Assembly (NCBI GenBank): GCA_949357655.1
Contig: CASHTG010000006.1
Coordinates: 992,001-1,056,000, forward strand
Direction of reading: 5' to 3'
From: Parascedosporium putredinis
Lineage: Eukaryota > Ascomycota > Sordariomycetes > Microascales > Microascaceae
Length of the DNA: 64,000 nt
Below the pieces are notes generated by a model, which was given only the letters and a program-made list of their open reading frames with translations, ran no database searches and had not been told where the DNA came from. The translations under genes were made by a program, and so were the position numbers. Positions 14,789 through 26,523 of this stretch are shown piece by piece. The stretch's first letter is position 1. Each line of letters begins with the position of its first letter.

Positions 14789-17700
14789 CTAAGGCCTCTT
14801 CCTTCGCGCAGCCAGCGTTTTCCCACAAGAAAAATTGCGTGAGAGGCGGCTTGTGCGCGCGTCGGTCCAAATGGAACGGGCAATGGGTGTGGACGCGTTA
14901 CGCTTGTGTGTGGGTTTGTGTCTACTCTAATATGTTGTTTTGAATGTGCATGTATGTATGTACGTACGAGTCTACGTGACGGTGAAAGAGAGCGCGCGCG
15001 CTTGTACGAGTATATTTCTCCAGAGTAGGCCGCTTTTGCCGTCCCAATAAGATTCTTCGACCACAAGCACGACCGACATTGCTCTCGGCCAAATCCCTAG
15101 AAAAACCCGCGCCACGGCGGTTATTGCGATTGCGAATGATCCTTGTGTCAGCATGAGGGTGGCAGTGGTTTCCAACAATCGGTAGAGCAATATTAGTTCT
15201 CTTGCAAAGAGAAAAAAGAAACGAAAAAAGAAAACAAAGTAGAGGGGAAAATACAAGGAGGTAGGTAGGTCGATCTCGAAGGAAAAGAAGAGACGAAGAA
15301 GGTCAATAGGGCGTGGAACAATATATCCCCGCCTCCCACAAGCCGTGAAACGGGAGAGCGCAGTCTCGTATTTTTTTCTCTCGGGTCGCTTTTTGTATAC
15401 AAGGATGTATATATAGATGATGCGTGATCATCGACATTTCCCCAATGGATGGTGTTTCCGGTAGATGGGATGGATGCCATTTACACACGTCCATTCCCCG
15501 TCGATCCATTCTATTATTTGGATCCCGCCTATATCAAGACTCTGGCTTGCTTTCCCCACACTATTAACCCCGAGTTAATACAGCCCAGCCCTCTCCGCTA
15601 TTTGATTTGGACGGATGCATCGTTCGTGTTGGACGAAGAACGCTCGAAAGTGGCCAACTGAGTTGAAGGCTGACCCCAGGTCTTGATATTGATATCTTGG
15701 CTTGCTCGACGCCCTTTCCTTTCTTGGTTGGCACCTCGAATTTGTCAAGAGGGCAACAAGGATCCATGGATGGATGTCAAGGAAAGAGCTGATACAAAAG
15801 GTGCCACATAACGAGCGGCCCGGTAACAGAGGAATGAGGCGAGGGCGAGAAGCAGGAAGAAAAGGCATAATAACTGGATCCATCGACTGATGATCCCCAA
15901 GCCACTGCAACGTTGCCTTAAAAGCTATCTTTTTACTTGCTTCTTGCTTCCAGAGTCTCTCGGGGGCGTTGGGCGCCTTTCTATCAACGCTACCTCTGTA
16001 TCCAAATAGTAAATCTCACCAAGAGAAATGTCGAAAGAGGAAATGATGGGAAAGCCTTGCCGCGTGGTTCACCTCTTAGTTCCAAAAGAAAAGAAAAAGA
16101 AAAAAAGAAAAGGACACACGCGTTGGGTCGGCGTTATGTGCACTGCTGCTTTTCTCCGTGAGATGGATATATTGCTTTGAAGAACGGGTAGCTGTCGTAC
16201 AGTCTCACCTTGACCGTGAACCATTTAGATATCCTAGGCCATGGGCTACATCTTTTGGATGCGTGAGGTGAAGTCATTCTCGGGAGCCATCTCTCGCACA
16301 CAAAGGCTAGTCCGAGGCGCATATCTCATTTGCATCTAGCCTTGCTCGTGATCCTGCGAGAGAAGTCTTTCCATGAGAGGTTAACTCCGCTATAAAGAAA
16401 TGAGCACAGATAGAGAGCCCCTGCTCCAGGTTTCCTTTGGAGGAGCTACGCATCAAGTATGACTTTCTAGAGACGCGTATGCTTTCCCAAATTCCCATAC
16501 AACCTCTTGTCGTGTCCCAATATTCTGACATCTGTGTTCTTACCTTCGGGCAATGGACGGAAATAAGATGGATGGCCACAAACAGGGCGTCGCTCAAGAT
16601 TGCCCTAGTGCGTTGGTATAACAAGATACTCTATGCCTAGACGACTTGACTAGTCTTCGGAGAGTATTGATGTCTAATGTCTAGACTGTTCCCCAGCACA
16701 TTTTCTTTTTTTCTTTTTTTTTCTTTTTTTTAAAGTTTGGTGATAGCCCCCGTCCCCGGTACACGAAGCTTCTTCTTCTCGGAAGAGGAGCACAACTGGG
16801 CGCCGTTCTCGGATATCCCCTTAGTGAGGACTCCAACAAACTCGAGTATGTTGCGCTGACTGTATCTGCCGCAACCCCTTGTTTGCCAAAGATCGGTCTG
16901 CTACGGCTGCCTCCGAGAGGCTACCGTCATGACACCCTAGCACTCCAGGGATATCTAATGCCGCTAGCGAGCCTCACTCTCCGTCTCGGCTCTCACTTCA
17001 GCCAGGATATTCTACAGCCTCCGCCTTGAGCTCGTAGACGCTTGCTTCGGAAGGCGTGGCATCAAAAGACACGGAGCGAGGGGTGGGACTAGCATGGTAA
17101 GAGGTCTTCTCGCTGTGGGCACATTGGACCGAGATGTGGAGTACGAGTTGAGGAGGCTTGAAGACCGTCTGAACCTATGTAACTACCTGGGCTCGGTCAA
17201 GCCGAGCGGCGTACACTCTCGGGAAAGGGATAGGACTGGGGCTCTTTACGATTCTCAAGACCCTTCAGACCATGATCACCGTTGGAAGATGGGCCGAGCA
17301 AGGGGGTATGATCCTCAACCCACACGCCACCTCTACGGGGCGGAAGCTTCGATTGCGTTTACGAGCCATCCGAGGCCTTTCTGTGTCCTCCAGTCCACCT
17401 CCAATCCTTACTCTTGCCCAGGGAGGTAGCCAGGAGGCAACGTCTGACGCCGAGCATAGATGTGCTTTTGACACCCTAATCCCTCTCTGACGAGGCACAG
17501 CCCACTTCAATGCTAGAGGAACATGTTGAGAGCCTACAAGAGACCGAGCCGATGCCCTTGTGCGTCCCTGACCTCTTGTATTTCCAGCAGTATAGCCTTC
17601 TTTTGAGTAGGACCAGTCTAGATCGCCGTTCTATGCCTGGAAAGAGGACTGCGAAGTAAGAAGTGCATGGTCATCGAACACTAAGAGCAGGGTGCATACA

Positions 17701-19425
17701 TTCGTATCCCTTCGAGTTGAAGCCGTCGTAAAACTGAAGAGTCGCCTTATCAAATATAGCTCGCCTTTTCCCTATTCCCCTAGGCATATGCCTCCCCATC
17801 TTGCAAGCATGGCACAGGCAGTGTGAGCTAGGTCAGAATAGGGCTTGGTTCAGATATAAATGATCTCACTTCTAAAATATTGGCAGGGAACAATACCATG
17901 TCTTTTTCTAAGAAAAGAAAAGGGAAAAAAAAAAAAGAATTCCCCGATTTGTTGTTATTCTAATCATAGGCTCTCTCGTCAAGGCCTTGCTTGGTTCCAA
18001 TCATGTCTTTTCTTCAAGCGTTTTCTTCCAATCTTTCCAAAAATACATCCCATGAAATGTGTCAGTTCCCTCCCCGAAACAGGATAGCGAATCAAATTGA
18101 AGAAGTCAAGCGGCTGCGGATCGATATCCCAGCAAGGGGCAGCCGATGGTACGCAGCCTCCTGCGAGGAAAGAAAGGGGGAAAGGGGGTTGATCGGGAAT
18201 ACGAACTTTGGCATGGAGTGATGTAATGCAGAGAGCGTTTTTACGAGCTGTGACGGAAAGGACAGAGAGCTAGACGGAGCGAGAGCACGTCCACCCCCAC
18301 CTACTTAGCTGGAATCTGCAAGCACGAGGTAAGCCCTAACATTTGGTTTCTCATAAGTGGGAGGGAGCATGGCCTTGCACACAGACTCGACTTCGGCCAG
18401 AGACCGGGAGACGGGAGACGGGAGATGGGAAGAGAAGGGGGCGTGAGTAGTTTTCACTGGACAGCACTATCCACTCCTCTTCCCTAAAGGAAGCGCCAAA
18501 AGGGGTCAAAGGAGCCAAGGCATACACAGGTGACGCCCTCGTCGGAGAAGGACCATCATCCAATTCCCTGCCGGCGTCCTCGACCCCGTTCCTCATACGA
18601 AGTCGCGCAGGGTGGCTTCCGGGGCGCCCGATGTCTTCTGATATTTAGGTATTGCGTGCCTCGAGTATCGTGGCCAAGGTAGGAGCAACAGCAACGAAAC
18701 ACCTCGACAGCGCCCTCGTTTCACTGACGGGGATCGCGGCGAGAGCCTCAACGATTAGCGATAGCGACGAAGCGGAGCACGACGCAGCGGAGCCGAGGAC
18801 AAGAAAAACTACGCCCTGACGAGCACGTAAATTGTAAGAGAGGTCTAAGCTAATACGGTAGATATAAGAAATGGAAAAAAACAAAGGAGGGAAAAGATGT
18901 GAGAAGAAAGCCAAAGAACGGGGTAGCATGAAGAACATCCGACTCTAGAATGTGGTGTGGTGTGGTCCACTTCTAGATCTCTTGGATCTCTCATCCGCCC
19001 AAAGGTTGGTTTCCATCTGTCCTCCTGTTAGCTCAGTCTCCCCATGCTATCCCATGCTTCAACTTGGAAGAAATGAAAAGGAAAAAAAGGATGAAGCAAA
19101 AGAGCTAAAGAAAGAAAACTACCCATGTCGGCTCTTTTTGTACCCTGCAAATGCCCGTCCTTTGTTCCCCTAGCTTCCTTTCTTTTTCCCTCTCTTTCCA
19201 TGTCACAATAGTGAAATTACCGCCGTCTATATCCACCATGCCGTACGGGGCAAGGTACGGATGGTATTATAACCCGTCCTACGCCCTTTGCCTTTGTTTT
19301 CCTCCCCATTACCATCCCGTTACCCGTGCTCCCGTTTCAGGCTTTCCGTCTCTTTTTTATCTGGTATCTTTCATCATCGTGACATATCTTTCCTCTCCAT
19401 TTCCCATGGGCATTCATTTCTCTCC
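14131..19425. other. Stretch without a recognisable gene
   Basis: No conserved protein is visible. The longest open frame (14506-15066, minus strand, 186 codons) crosses the CA microsatellite and has no familiar motif. A C/T-rich block with repeated poly-T runs lies near 16702-16733, and an A-rich run near 17917-17940. No tRNA or rRNA was recognised. It ends at the 3' end of the transportin gene. Confidence 0.5.
14758..14787. repeat. (CA)n microsatellite
   Basis: About 15 CA units in non-coding DNA. Confidence 0.9.
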
Positions 19426-22400
19426 TTAGACTGCATAGGTCGCCGCCAGGGCTTGGCGGTCTTCCGGATTCATCTGTCCCAGGAAATCGTTGAAGTGGGG
19501 GATCATTTGTTTGTAGGTGTTGACGGCCTTCGCAATCATAGTTAGCCTCTAGCTCTTCTGTAAACCCCCGGGTTCGGTAAACGCGGCCGAAGAAGTCGGA
19601 GAAGAGCGCGCGCTCTCTCTGCAGGAAGGGGGCAAGAGAAGAGGAGAAGAGGAGAAGGGAAAAAAGATCAGAAACTTACCTGCTGGAAAACATCATGCAG
19701 TTCCTGCTTAAGGGGTTTTTGAAGAGTAGGGTCCCGATACCGCGCAATGGCTGAGAAGAACTGCAAGAGTGTCTTTTCCATCGCCTCGGGGTTCTGGCCC
19801 ACAATCATGGTGAAGCCCTTGAACGCGCTGGCCTTCTCCTCGCTAGGGTCGACATCCTCCATCGCATTCATAAATTCCTCCGAGAACTGGGGTAATGCAG
19901 GGCCCAAAAGGTCCGCGTTATCGAGACCCAGCCGGCCGAGAGCGATGGCGGCGTTCTCCACCAGGCTCCTGGGCACACGCGGGTTTGTCATGAGCTCTAC
20001 AAACCGTTGGAGCATCTCAGTGATATACGGCGCCATTCCCTTCTTGTGCTGCATCGAAATTTCACCCACCGACCAGCATGCGTTGTTAATGACGGCAAAG
20101 CTGCTGTCGATATCCTCATCCGGCGCGCTTTCAAAATCGAGCTGCTTGAGAAGAATCGGTAGCATTGATTGAAGATAGGCCTGCAGTTGCGGGAAGACAT
20201 ATCTCGCGCAGTCGCCAAGCAGCGCGTAGGCTGATTGCCTAACCTCATCCGAGGGATCCTCGAGGCAAAGCCCCAGCAACTCGAAGAGCGATCCGTTGGT
20301 GCTGTTCACGAGCTCCGTTGAGCCACTTCCTTCGAGGACCTGGATAATGGAGCTCAAGAGATCCAAGCTGGTGACTAGGAAATCCTTGTCGGGTTCATCA
20401 ATTTCGGGGTTACTCGTCGCTGCCATGGTTTGCTCAAGGTTCATGTGGATAATGTTCACGCAGCGCTGGAAGATGGGCTCCGCGTAAGGCGCAAACGCCT
20501 TGCGCAGGGCCATAGCAACGTACGAGAGGCACTCGAGAAGCGCAAACAGCTCTCTCGACTCGTCCGGGACTTTTTGGTAACGGGTGATGAGGGCAGGCAT
20601 AAGCTCGTTCACGAGGTCCTGTCTCGCCAACACGGGACCGATCTGCTCGGCCAGTGTCTGGACACAGTCATAGAGAATGTACATGTTTTTGTCCTTGTAG
20701 CTGTTGAAGCACCTCACAAACTGCTGGATGATGGGACCCGCATAGGGTTCGATCTGCTTGCCTGAAGTTTCCAGCAGGTTGGCCACGGCCGATGCAGCAG
20801 CCTCCTGTACCTTTTGTTTCGGTCAAGCATGCGCTGCAACAAATTGTCGACCATGGGCTCGAAATACTGCTTTTGAGGGCAGAATCCGTCAGGGAGGACG
20901 CCCACGAGGAATATCGGCTCAACGTCCAGCAGGTAATTTGGCGTACCACCACTTCTGAATCATTGAGGAGGGTGATTAGGTACGGAACCAACTCAGTGAG
21001 GTGAGGGAAACGACATCCATGCATCCTTCGGACACGGCACCCAACGCGAGGACGGCGGCCTCGCGGTAGGGCCAATCCGGATGTTTGAGATTGTTCGTGA
21101 GGAACGGCAATATGCACTCGAAGACGCGATTCTTGAAGTCGCGGGCAAACACATCCAGGGCGGCGGCAGAGCTCTTCCGGAGAGTCCAACGCTCCTCAGG
21201 GTTGTCCCCGTCCTCCGATTCGTCAATCTCGCCGTCCTCCAGATCGCCATCGTCGAGGCCGGGCATCTGGTCGGCACCAGCGCCGTTTGAATCTTCCTGA
21301 GCCCCCGTTTTGTTGTAGTTTCTCGCTTGCGACTTCTTCGCGTGCGCGGGCTTGATATCTTGCGCGAGATCCTCCTCGTCCTCATCGTCCGATTCACCGC
21401 CAAGGAGCGCAATGTCCTCACCGCTGTAGGCCATGCACTCGAGAAGGGTCGGGATAATTTGGTGAATGTAGGGATCCAGCGCCTTCCACAGGTGGTCGTG
21501 TTCGCCGACAGCAAGCCAAAATTCGGAAGCTTCGAGAGCAAGATCGGGGTCGTCGCTCTTCTGCTGCGTCAAGATGTAATCAACGAGGCCGGAAATATGG
21601 GGCTCGAGCTTGTCGGGTCGAGCGTCGACGAGCTGAACAAAGGCCTTGCACACCTGCCGACGAACGTCGGTATTATCATCGGTGGCGAGGAAGAAAAGAT
21701 GCTGAAGGAGGTCGTCGATCGAATTCAACATGGCTTGCGATTTGCGCGGCACGAAGACGTTGATCGCGGTCAGCGACTGGGTCCGAACCTTGACCAGAGG
21801 ACTCTTAGTCGCCTCGATGAGTTTGGGAAGAATGAAGGCCAGGGGCCGCTGGCCGTTCAGCTCGCGATCAAGAGTCTTGGCGCTGTCCTCGCAAATCTTG
21901 CACATGGCCCCCATGGCTCCTTCTTGAGCGGCATCCGAAAACTGACCACCCTCGTTCGTCCACATGCTCATGAGTGTAGGGAGAAGCTCGGGCCAAGCTA
22001 GGAGACCGCCTCGCTTGATAAGTTCCGTCGCGACGATGCCAATGTGGTTCCTGATCCAGGCATGCTTGTCCTGGAGCGCACCGATAACAGCAACCTTGAT
22101 GAAGGCCAGGCTATCGGCGGAAATTTGCTTGTAATCCGATTTGACATTATTCTTGAGCATGACGGCGGAGGAGGACCGAACCATCGACCAAGCGTCATCG
22201 TTCATCGTAACACCATTGGGGAGCTCGGGGTGGGAAGCAATATAGGCCAGGTAGTTATTGATATCGGGCGAGCTCTTGGCTTGCATGAGCATCTATCCTC
22301 GAGGAAACGGGTCATGGCGAGACAAGAGTCAGCATATGCGCAATGTTGAATAGGCTATCAGGGATACCGGAGCCCTGTAGAGGGGGCCATGATGTGAGAG

Positions 22401-22570
22401 GAACGAGCCCAGGTCGCCAGTAAATGAGGGCGGACTTGGGTGGATGGCGGCGAAGGGCAGACTTACCAGCTCTGCTTGCTTTTGGGCGGTTTTATCATAT
22501 CCGCTCAAAGAGTCCCTCAAAAGCCGCATAGCTGGCCGAGGGACTCGGGATTTGGCTGCCAGGTAGCCAT
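19426..22570 (-). CDS. kap104: Transportin / karyopherin beta-2 (Kap104-like nuclear import receptor), broken by four apparent one-base deletions
   Basis: HEAT-repeat import receptor that carries PY-NLS cargo such as RNA-binding proteins into the nucleus and releases it on Ran-GTP. I read three exons: 22570-22467, 22292-19680 and 19527-19426 (introns 22293-22466 and 19528-19679). The protein opens MATWQPNPESL and ends ALAATYAV. The acidic loop typical of the family (GGESDDEDEEDL through DLEDGEIDESEDGDN) and the block QITCWTLSRYSSWASSLTD are clear. The length would be about 940 residues, normal for the family. As given, the frame breaks at four short runs: 22519-22522, 21005-21007, 20877-20879 and 20812-20815. 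Adding one base to each run restores continuous conserved sequence. A sequencing or assembly artefact is therefore more likely than a pseudogene. The start is the ATG followed by the family-typical WQP. It is a lone housekeeping gene. Confidence 0.92.
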
Positions 22571-24799
22571 CGCTAGTTTGCAGTCGTGTCAGTGGCACCT
22601 GGCGGGCAAGAGCGCTGCCAAAGGCGGGTGGAGGGGAGGTGTGTGATGATAATGGTCGACCAAAGGCGGGGTTCGGTGATGGCGATGCCGGTAGACCTAC
22701 AGGTTGGTAGAGGGAGAGGGGTCCAAGATGTAATGAAGGGAGTAGATGTCGTGGAATGCTCAATTACATCTGGAAATGCTTCCTTCGAGCTGGGGGTGAA
22801 GAAAACAGTAGCAGAGCGAGGCCAACGCTCGTGTAAAAAAATAGGTAGTAAAAGTGGCAGTCGATAATTTTAGTGGAGGAGCGATGATAGAGGGGAGTCC
22901 ACTCCATGAGTGGAGCAATAGATCTATGGGTTTGAGGGAAAGGGCGAGGGTCATTGCAGAGCCCGGATTTTGGCGGGGTCGCTCCTGCTTGTTTTTTCCT
23001 GTCACCAGTCCCGCCCCTGTGTCCTTTTTCCGTCCTTTCCCCTCTTCCCTCTCAGATTTTTCTCCCACCCTTCGCATCCGCGCCACTGATTCACTGGTGT
23101 TTGATGGAGGGGCAGCGGAGGGAAAGTGGGCCAGCCACTGAGGTATCCTGGAGTACTTGGTACCGCCTCAGCCACGGGCTCAAGAACCACTTCATCCAAC
23201 TGGATTTCTTCTTCTGATGTAATATTTCTCTTTTGAGCCCATTACCATGCTCTTAGCCCATTAAGTCCTTTTTGCCCGTTTTTTTATCACTTTTCTTTTT
23301 AGCCCTTCCTCACTTCCCCCTTTCGCCTGGAAGGAATTCCGGAGGTACAATGTGAGCAAGCAATGGCTCTTGGGCAGCAAAAGGTACCGTACACAATGGA
23401 CACAATGGATCTACGGATATATTAGTCCATTGTCGAGTTTGGTCTTCTTCATCTTGCTATTATTTTCTTCATTATCGTCTTTCGCCCTCGACTAGAGTAT
23501 CTTCTTTTCTTCTTTAACTTGTAAATGTATTACCTTTTCCTTTACCAGTGGAGCTTTCGAAGTCTGCTGATATGCGGATGTTTCTATCCATGAGGCGGCG
23601 GGGAAGGTCACAGGCCAACCATGGTCGAGGCCATGGCTCGAGGCATGGCTGGGGTTTCAGAAGCTCGACGGTTCACATGGTACAACCAGGGGTCAGGCAC
23701 AGCTCCCAGCTTGTCAATAATCCATCACCCGTCAACTTTGGAGCCAGCTACTTTCATCTTCAAAACTGCTCTGGAATTCACATAAGCTGCCACCCTCCTC
23801 GTGCTACCGTTCCCATCTTGTAAGACAGATCGACGGGGTCTTTTTCTTCTTTCCTCCCTTGGCAATCATCCATTCCCTTGGGGTTTTTTATCAGCATAGG
23901 TGCAGCCTGTCCTTGTGTGCGCAGTATTGCACCTCGTTTCCCTCAAAAAGTTTCTCGGCTTCTTGCAGAAGCAACCATCCATTCAACCCCACGCCTAGGA
24001 CGCAGACTGTTTGCTTGAGACAACAACCCATTTTCTTCGTGATCTCATTCCCAATTACTTGATGTCTCATTGTGAATGAACAATGGATAGCTTAAATAGT
24101 GCACAAGGGGTTGTTCCAACAACTGAATGGCCAAGAGCCTCGGCAGCTCGCTCGAAATGTTGCAAGACAAAAGAAATTGTTTAGGGGTGAGCTAAGTAAG
24201 AGTTCCTTTGAACCTGATGAGTTTCATTATCCATCATTCACCGTATTATTAGGGCGGTTTCTATAGGGAGATCGGGCCTCTACATATCTGGCCTCGTGCT
24301 TGACACATTGAAGAGACGTATTATAGGTGGCATGAGATAGTCCCTCCTCCGAATTGTTCAAGTGAACCGAGGCCTTCTTCCACTACCCTCCCTCTGCAAG
24401 GCCAACCGCAGGCTCGAGACATTAGTAGTCGGCCTACGCTTTCTAACCATCGCTCAGCCAATTCGAGGCTAGGTGTACGCTACTACCTTGGTCGCTCGAT
24501 ACCTACTAAGTAGTTAAGAACCGAAGGACTTCATTCTCACAGCCTTGTTGCTACCAGCATCGCACCCATTCTCCAAGCAGAATCTGCTTTGCAGGGATGA
24601 AGATGTGCGACGCAGAAATCGATGCCGCCGTTTATGGAGCTCAGCCATACACCATGAGGACTCATAAGTTCCCCCATCTCTCCGCAGTGCATCGCGCGCC
24701 TGCCCCTAGGGCATACATGTAGTCTCAATCCTTCCTTTGGGCACCCTAGAGATGATAGTGGTAGAAGTCCATCAGAAGCTACACCTGTGCAGGATCGAT
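22571..24799. other. Spacer: transportin upstream region and DNA downstream of the proteasome chaperone gene
   Basis: About 2.2 kb without a recognisable gene. It should contain the transportin promoter next to 22571 and the chaperone terminator next to 24799. C/T-rich stretches lie near 22990-23080 and 23450-23540. The open frames are short and unremarkable. Confidence 0.5.
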
Positions 24800-25326
24800 T
24801 TAGGCCTTGACGGATGTCGTGCTGGCCGTTTCTGAGCCAGGCGGAGGCTGACGAACGTGTTCCGTTTTTGCCAAGATAACCTCAATGACCTTCTTAAAGG
24901 CCTCCATCTCCTCTTCGGGCGTGCCGCCCATGCCCATACTGGACAGATTTAGTGAAGTGCCCACATAGGCGGGAAGCTGGGTTTTCCTTGCTAGGAGTTT
25001 GGCAATGCGCGTCGCAAACTCTAGGTTGGACTCTTGGGTGAACAACGGAGTGGAGATGGGTTGGGTCGGGTTGAATCTCTGTAAGACGGTTAGAATCAGC
25101 TCTCTGGCTGAGTGATCCAGAACGCATTTACCGGGGATACTTGCATCTTGGATAGCATATACAAACGAGCCCATGGAGGGCGGCGTCGAGAGATCGTCCG
25201 TTGTTGACGTTGTCACAAACACCAAAACGGACTTTTGTCTGATGGTCAGGTGGGCGTACACACGCGTATCAAGAGCCCGCGGGAGCGGAATGATAGCTCG
25301 ATTACTTCACTTAAAGGGCTTGCCAT
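24800..25326 (-). CDS. Proteasome assembly chaperone 4 (Poc4/PAC4 family)
   Basis: Small chaperone that, with PAC3, is expected to guide assembly of the 20S proteasome alpha ring. I read MASPLSEVIELSF, then PLPRALDTRVYAHLTI, a conserved MGSFVYAIQD block, then RFNPTQPISTPLF and ATRIAKLLARKTQLPAYVG, ending in a helical EEEMEAFKKVIEVI segment. These blocks match my memory of the fungal PAC4 family; no search was run. Length is about 153 residues. Exons are 25326-25145 and 25078-24800, separated by a 66-base intron with a GC donor (GCAAGT) and CAG acceptor; it is a multiple of three without a stop, so it also reads through. The first exon needs one extra C at 25287-25288 (the run reads GG on the + strand) to join its two halves. 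It diverges from the methyltransferase gene across 1.2 kb. Confidence 0.72.
25079..25144 (-). other. GC-AG intron in the proteasome chaperone gene
   Basis: The donor is GAT|GCAAGT, the acceptor TTACAG|AGA, and a TCTAAC branch-like motif lies about a dozen bases before the acceptor. Removing it joins FVYAIQD directly to RFNPTQP, the spacing expected in the family. The alternative GT donor 12-13 bases downstream would put the next exon out of frame. Confidence 0.65.
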
Positions 25327-26523
25327 TTTTGCTTGTAGGTGAACAGGAGCAAAGATCAATGTATCCTTGCTAATGAAAGACAAGGTCAGGATTCTCAAAT
25401 AGCGGGGTAACTGTAGAAGGAGCTTGTGGTCGTGTAAAGTCCCAAGGTGACGAGTGAAAGTGACGCCCTAATAGTGAAGGCCCATCGAAGCCTAGCAAAG
25501 ACCCAGTAGGAGAATACAAGTAGATTTAGCTCGAGGGCATGCTAGAGCGGCCCTTTCTTTGGATGGGCGAGTTGCTAAAATTTTCGCGGTTGATGATTAT
25601 CAGAACGGTCACTCGACCCAGATCAACTTCAGGCCATTGATGATTGATCCATTTGATCAATGTCAGGTTCACTTGCGAGCCTGGACCCAAGCTAGGGGCT
25701 CCTGGTTACTTGATTGGCTAATATTGCCACAACCGTTAGAGCTCGTTGGGGGCCAGTTGACAAAAACGTCACAGCCCTAAAGTGGCAACATCGATCCATC
25801 CGGATGGACCCATCCAGATCAATATCCATTACTTCCCAATGCCACTAGTGGAAGGTTGAGTGAGAGTCAAGCGGCTAGAAGAAGGTCCCGAAAGAGAAGG
25901 GGGAAAAAAGAGAAAAAAGAAAAAAAGAAAAAGAACCCGAAATTTTTGAGGGAAATTTTGAGAAAAATAGGCCAGAAGAGGAAGAGGGCCTTAAATGCCA
26001 GAGAGGGAAAACTGAGGCAAGGAAAGAAGTACAACTCCTGAGGATGGCAAAGAACATCAAGAGGTCTATTCTCGAATAAATTCACACGAGCACTTGGCTT
26101 AAAATTACTAGTTGGCATCACACTTCCCTTTCCTTCTAACCCCTCCCTGCGCAGCGTTTGCAACGGCGTTCTTTCGTACCTTGGATCAGCTGCGAGGTGT
26201 TCGGCACTTGGCCTGTCGTTCGAGGGCACCTCGGATTCTCACTCGTCAATCCCCACCAACTACTGACTCCCGTCATTTGGCTGGCCGCCGCCGTCGCCGC
26301 CGCTGCCACCACTCAAGTCGTCTCTGTCACTGCGATGACTCCAGGCGCGATCAGCGCCCCGCCGCCCTCGTTCCATCCCACCACACATCTCGCCACAACA
26401 CCACGCCCAGGAGCAAAGAAGTCCGAGGCTCGCCAACTCGAGCAGCCCACCCTCACCCAAACCTCGGAGAATCTGTCCAGTCTAAGCAGCCAGGCGCAAA
26501 TCGCGCCTCTCTTCCGGATCAAC
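25327..26523. promoter_or_regulatory. Divergent intergenic region between the PAC4-like and N2227 genes
   Basis: About 1.2 kb separates two genes transcribed away from each other, so it should hold both promoters. A purine-rich, A-heavy block lies near 25878-26000. From 26337 an open frame in the methyltransferase direction, rich in P, S and T, runs into the start of that gene; it may be 5' leader or an N-terminal extension. Confidence 0.4.

Noticed and set aside
14506..15066. 186-codon minus-strand ORF
   Set aside because: It runs through a CA microsatellite as a V/C repeat and has low-complexity, unfamiliar sequence.
19747..20172. Plus-strand ORFs antisense to transportin (also 21327-22001 and 28359-29204 antisense to the SDR gene)
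   Set aside because: These are shadows of GC-rich coding sequence on the opposite strand.
19426..22570. Programmed ribosomal frameshifting as the reason for the transportin breaks
   Set aside because: Four breaks in one gene and others in unrelated genes, all at short homopolymers and nearly all missing one base, fit sequence error far better.
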